Source: an uncultured Clostridia bacterium
GTDB lineage: Bacteria; Bacillota; Clostridia; TANB77; CAG-508
Reading direction: 5' to 3'
Length of the DNA: 9,897 bases
Assembly: GCA_947632745.1 (NCBI GenBank)
Contig: CANRQH010000048.1
Location: 1 to 9,897, forward strand
Made by a program: the position numbers and the translations under genes. Under the pieces are notes generated by a model that worked only from the letters and a program-made list of their open reading frames with translations, did no database searches and was not told the DNA's origin. Below are positions 6,823-9,897 of the stretch, piece after piece (the stretch's first letter is position 1; each line of letters begins with the position of its first letter).

Positions 6823-6824
6823 CA
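6809..6824 (-). repeat. GGGGAC-core repeat, copy at the end of the PBP gene
   Basis: On the minus strand TGATGCTTTTGGGGAC begins with the stop codon TGA of the PBP gene. One base differs from the copy at 5345-5360, which begins with the stop codon of cysS. Confidence 0.75.
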
Positions 6825-9512
6825 ATTAGCATCTGTTGTTTTATTTCCGCCTGCTGTATTTCCGCCTGATGCTGTATTTCCTTCTCCACCATCTGAAGAA
6901 CCTTCGTCTGGGTTTTTATCTTCAGCTGGTGGCTTTGTGTTTCCTGAAGATTTTTCTTTAACTGTAATTTTTCTTGTAGCAGTTGCTGTCTTTCCTCTTG
7001 AATTTTTAACAGTATATGTTACTGTATATTCTCCAGGCTTAGACATATCTACTCTTGCTTTTATTTCAATTTTATTCGATATATCTCCATCTATTTCATC
7101 ACTAGCAGTAGCTCCCTTTTCATTATACGTGTCTCCAACATTTAATGTTAAACTTGCTTCACCAATTAATTTAATTGTAGGAGCACTATCTTTTTTATCA
7201 TCTTCTTTTGAAGAATTTGACTTATTGTGTAATGTACAAGTTTCCGTCGGTGGTGTAGTAGATGATGAACTTAAGCTTTTCCATATACCTAATCTTTCTT
7301 TTTCTACTGTATATGAGAAATATTTTGTAATTACATCTGGACAATATTCATTTGCTAATAAATTTGTTTCGTTACAAATTTGTGCTGAACTCGAATGAGC
7401 ATCACAATCTCCTGGAACAGTTCCTTCTATAAATACTTCTTGATATGTATTTGTACATTTACTTGTTGCTTTTTTACCTGAATCTTTACATATTGTTGCA
7501 GACACAATTCCAGAAGGTCTTTCAAATGAAGTTTTATCTTTTCCAGAATGAACTTTGCTCATTACTGCACTCCAAATTTTTCCTGCTGTATTATCTCCTC
7601 CGTAAATTTCCTCATTTTTATCAAATCCATACCAACAACTTGCTGTATAGTAATTTGTGAATCCACATAGCCATCTATCATAATATTCATTTGTTGAACC
7701 TGTTTTTGCCGCTACATCTATTCCAGGGATTTTACAATATGTAGCAGTACCTGATTGAACAACAGATTGCATAAGATTTTTTATAATATACGCAGCTTGT
7801 TCAGATATTACTTGTTCAGAGTTTTGTTCTTGTGCTCCATCTAAAACTACATTTCCATCTGAATCTGTAACTTTAGTATAAAACATTGGTCTTCTATATA
7901 CTCCATTGTTTGCAATAGTTCCATATGCACCTGCCATTTCTAATGGACTTATACCATTTGTAAATCCACCAATTGATGTTGCAGGTAATGCTGCATCATT
8001 TACTTCATCTAAAGTTGAAACTCCCATCTTTTTCAAGTAATTCATTGTTTTTTCTGTTCCTAGTTCAGCTACTACTTTTATAAATGGTATATTTTGAGAT
8101 GTGGTTAAAGCACTTCTTATAGATATTAATCCCTTAAATGCATTATAATCTTTTGGTTCCCATTTACCAGCAAATTGAGTTGCATTATCATCATATATTG
8201 TTGCTGCTGTAATTACACCTTCATTTATTCCTGGAACTAAAGATGTAAGTGGTTTTATTGAAGAACCTGTTTGTCTAGGGCTTTGTGTTGCTCTATTTAA
8301 TCCTCTTGATTCTGTTTTTTCTCCAAGTCCACCAACAACACCTACTACATTTCCTGTTGCGTTGTCTATTATAACCATTGCAGATTGAGATGTAGCACCT
8401 TCTACCTTTTTAGATTTTTTTGTATAGGTACTTGCTTTTTGCACCATAACTTCATCCATTTTTGCTTGTAGCGCTGTATCTTGTGTTGAATAAATTGTAA
8501 GTCCACTACTATATACATAAACTGATGCTAGGTCTTTTGATATTTCTTTTTCTTTAGCAATATCTTCAATTACTTGTGCAATTGTTGCATCTGTATGATA
8601 AGAATATATGCTTCCTAATGATTCTGCTTTTTGGAATTTTAATCCCTCATCAACCTCAACACATGCTCCATCATAGTCTTCCTGTTGTATCATGCCTAGT
8701 TCAAGCATTTTGCTTAATACAGTTTTTGTTCTGTTTTTTATTTTTTCAGAATTATCTGTTTCTCCAAATGGATTATATGAATTTGGAGAATGGTTAATTC
8801 CTGCTAAGTAAGCACATTCAGCTAAGTCTAAATCTTGAGCTGATTTGTTAAAATAGTATTCAGAACCAATTTCTACACCTAAGTTGTTTGTTTTTCCTCC
8901 AACAAATATAATATTTAAATATAATTCTAATATTTGCTCTTTAGAAATCATTCTTTCTATTTGATATGCTTTTGCCCATTCTTTTACTTTTCTAATTACA
9001 CCTTCTTTTCCTGACTTTTCGTCATCTTTAGTTATATTCTTAACTAATTGTTGTGTAATTGTACTACCACCAAAAGAAGAGCTTCCTCTATGAATTATGT
9101 ACTGAAAAATCGCTGCCGCAGTCCTTTTAAAATCTACTCCTTGATGTGAATAAAATCTTTCGTCTTCTATTGCAATATAAGCATTTTTTAAATTATCTGG
9201 CATTTGGTCAAGTCTAATTATTTTTCTATTTTCGTCTCCACTTAATTCTGCAAGTTTTTCTCCATTACTATCTACAATTAGAGAATTAGAACCGCCAATA
9301 ACTAATTCTTCTTCAGAAATTTTAAACTCTTCTCCCCATCCACCATAAAGCATGCCTATTAGTATTCCAGCAGCTACTACAACTACTAGAAGAATTAATA
9401 CAAAAAATAGTTTAATCATTAAAGATATTTTAGGATGTTTTTTAGAAAATTTTATTTTTTCTTTTTTGCTTTTTTTATTTTTATTATTATTTTTACCTTT
9501 ATTATTACTCAT
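6822..9512 (-). CDS. Class A penicillin-binding protein (PBP1A type) with a C-terminal Ig-like domain
   Basis: This 896-residue bifunctional enzyme polymerises and cross-links peptidoglycan outside the membrane. A Lys/Asn-rich cytoplasmic tail (1-29) precedes one membrane helix (about 31-55). The glycosyltransferase domain (about 85-265) has the catalytic motif EDERFYSHQG (116-125, E116) and GGSTITQQLVKN (148-159). The transpeptidase domain has SSIK (417-420, nucleophile S417), SQN (472-474) and KTG (603-605). A Cys-containing linker follows, including GDCDAH and ETCTLH. Residues about 777-852 form an Ig-like fold resembling DUF5011 (VGDTYNEKGATASDEIDGDI, then PGEYTVTYTVKNSRGKTA). The tail (853-896) is rich in Gly, Asn, Ser and Thr. 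All catalytic residues are present. AAGGAGG lies 8 nt before the ATG, and a promoter lies just upstream. It heads the run to cysS-trpS-argS. I leave the symbol blank because pbpA/ponA/mrcA naming cannot be settled here. Confidence 0.95.
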   Translation of the reverse strand: MSNNKGKNNNKNKKSKKEKIKFSKKHPKISLMIKLFFVLILLVVVVAAGILIGMLYGGWGEEFKISEEELVIGGSNSLIVDSNGEKLAELSGDENRKIIRLDQMPDNLKNAYIAIEDERFYSHQGVDFKRTAAAIFQYIIHRGSSSFGGSTITQQLVKNITKDDEKSGKEGVIRKVKEWAKAYQIERMISKEQILELYLNIIFVGGKTNNLGVEIGSEYYFNKSAQDLDLAECAYLAGINHSPNSYNPFGETDNSEKIKNRTKTVLSKMLELGMIQQEDYDGACVEVDEGLKFQKAESLGSIYSYHTDATIAQVIEDIAKEKEISKDLASVYVYSSGLTIYSTQDTALQAKMDEVMVQKASTYTKKSKKVEGATSQSAMVIIDNATGNVVGVVGGLGEKTESRGLNRATQSPRQTGSSIKPLTSLVPGINEGVITAATIYDDNATQFAGKWEPKDYNAFKGLISIRSALTTSQNIPFIKVVAELGTEKTMNYLKKMGVSTLDEVNDAALPATSIGGFTNGISPLEMAGAYGTIANNGVYRRPMFYTKVTDSDGNVVLDGAQEQNSEQVISEQAAYIIKNLMQSVVQSGTATYCKIPGIDVAAKTGSTNEYYDRWLCGFTNYYTASCWYGFDKNEEIYGGDNTAGKIWSAVMSKVHSGKDKTSFERPSGIVSATICKDSGKKATSKCTNTYQEVFIEGTVPGDCDAHSSSAQICNETNLLANEYCPDVITKYFSYTVEKERLGIWKSLSSSSTTPPTETCTLHNKSNSSKEDDKKDSAPTIKLIGEASLTLNVGDTYNEKGATASDEIDGDISNKIEIKARVDMSKPGEYTVTYTVKNSRGKTATATRKITVKEKSSGNTKPPAEDKNPDEGSSDGGEGNTASGGNTAGGNKTTDAN

Positions 9513-9543
9513 TTTTTTGTCCTCCTTTAGACTTCTACATTAT

Positions 9544-9571
9544 ATTATAATTTAATAAAAAAAGCAAGCAA
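9544..9571 (-). promoter_or_regulatory. Probable promoter of the PBP gene
   Basis: On the minus strand TTGCTT (9571-9566) and TATAAT (9549-9544) are separated by 16 nt, and the start codon lies about 31 nt after the -10 box. The -35 box is a fair match only. This is the only good promoter candidate I see for the whole PBP-cysS-trpS-argS run. Confidence 0.55.
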
Positions 9572-9594
9572 TTTTAATATAATCCATTTTTAAT

Positions 9595-9815
9595 AGTTAC
9601 TATTCATTATTTACAATCTTGAAATTAATAAAATTTTCATAAAAAGCTTTGTCCTTTACTTTTTCACAGAAATTCTACACATTTTTTATGGCTCCTTTCC
9701 AAGACAAGCTTGAACTCTTTCCATAAAAAATGTAAGAATTTCTAATTCAAAGCACTCCAGCGCTTTTACTCAAATTTTATTAATTTCAAGATTATAAACT
9801 ATAAATTGTAACTTA
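9595..9815. repeat. Long imperfect inverted repeat (about 97-nt arms, 29-nt loop)
   Basis: The left arm runs about 9595-9691 and the right arm about 9721-9815. A 22-bp block is perfect (9615-9636 with 9772-9793), as is a 13-bp block at the loop (9679-9691 with 9721-9733). The outer 20 nt agree at 14 positions (9595-9614 with 9794-9813). The middle of the arms has diverged, with several mismatches and length differences. The loop (9692-9720) contains the palindrome CAAGCTTG. No ORF of note lies inside and no T-run follows on either strand. This may be a MITE-like element, a structured RNA, or a decayed pair of inverted copies. It fills most of the 385-nt region without genes at the right edge. 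Confidence 0.8.
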
Positions 9816-9852
9816 TTATCTAAAAGTTTATATTTATATATTTTGAAGTGAA

Positions 9853-9864
9853 TTGGGGGGACCG
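9853..9864 (+). other. G6 motif TTGGGGGGACCG near the window edge
   Basis: This run of six G in very A/T-rich DNA resembles the GGGGAC core of the repeats at 5345-5360 and 6809-6824, but on the opposite strand and with two extra G. The sequence from 9841 to the end shows no coding signal. It could be the edge of an element continuing outside the window. Confidence 0.3.
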
Positions 9865-9897
9865 TTTTAGAAAATGTTATGAGCAAAGCGAATTACA

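Noticed and set aside
6793..7398. A 201-codon open frame on the plus strand opposite the PBP tail
   Set aside because: It is antisense to the Gly/Ser/Thr-rich end of a firmly identified gene, has a Ser/Phe/Pro composition expected of a complement, and shows no ribosome binding site. Other plus-strand frames opposite the synthetases were dropped for the same reason.
9595..9815. 6S RNA or another known ncRNA for the long inverted repeat
   Set aside because: The size is roughly right, but the arms are near-perfect repeats in blocks rather than a stem with a defined central bubble, and no promoter or terminator frames them. I could not match it to a known RNA.

Overview
The window looks like chromosomal DNA from a low-GC Gram-positive anaerobe of the Clostridia type. 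The evidence is the strong A+T bias, AGGAGG-like ribosome binding sites before most genes, near-consensus sigma-A promoters, a class A penicillin-binding protein (PBP) of clostridial style, and a TrpRS with a cysteine set like an iron-sulfur site. UGA is used as a stop by two genes, so the code is standard. All complete genes lie on the minus strand; only a partial gene at the left edge reads on the plus strand.

From right to left, which is the direction of transcription: 9513-9897 has no gene and holds the promoter of the PBP gene plus a large imperfect inverted repeat. Next come a PBP1A-type peptidoglycan synthase carrying an Ig-like tail (6822-9512) and three aminoacyl-tRNA synthetases, cysS (5358-6740), trpS (4264-5280) and argS (2523-4232). 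Gaps in this run are short (81, 77 and 31 nt) and none contains a convincing terminator, so it may be one long operon. A small membrane protein of unknown function (2069-2407) follows with its own promoter and a strong terminator. Then come a tRNA-Thr(GGT) gene with its own promoter, and a lemA-TPM pair (1193-1759 and 296-1209) driven by a consensus promoter. The plus-strand gene ends at 120, converging on this pair, and is closed by a good terminator at 183-209.

Functionally this is mostly housekeeping: cell-wall synthesis, charging of Cys, Trp and Arg tRNAs, one tRNA, and a LemA/TPM envelope module. I see no mobile-element ORF, CRISPR array, defence system or other clearly new multi-gene system. 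The signals worth a second look are smaller. (1) Two identical GGCCGG sites each break the reading frame of the Gly-rich tail of the TPM protein, and dropping one base at each restores the expected ending. (2) A long diverged inverted repeat spans about 9595-9815. (3) A 16-nt repeat with a GGGGAC core supplies the stop codon of both the PBP gene and cysS, and one copy sits in interlocking hairpins. (4) TrpRS has four cysteines spaced almost as in the iron-sulfur TrpRS of Thermotoga. (5) The 3' end of the plus-strand gene is repeated three times.
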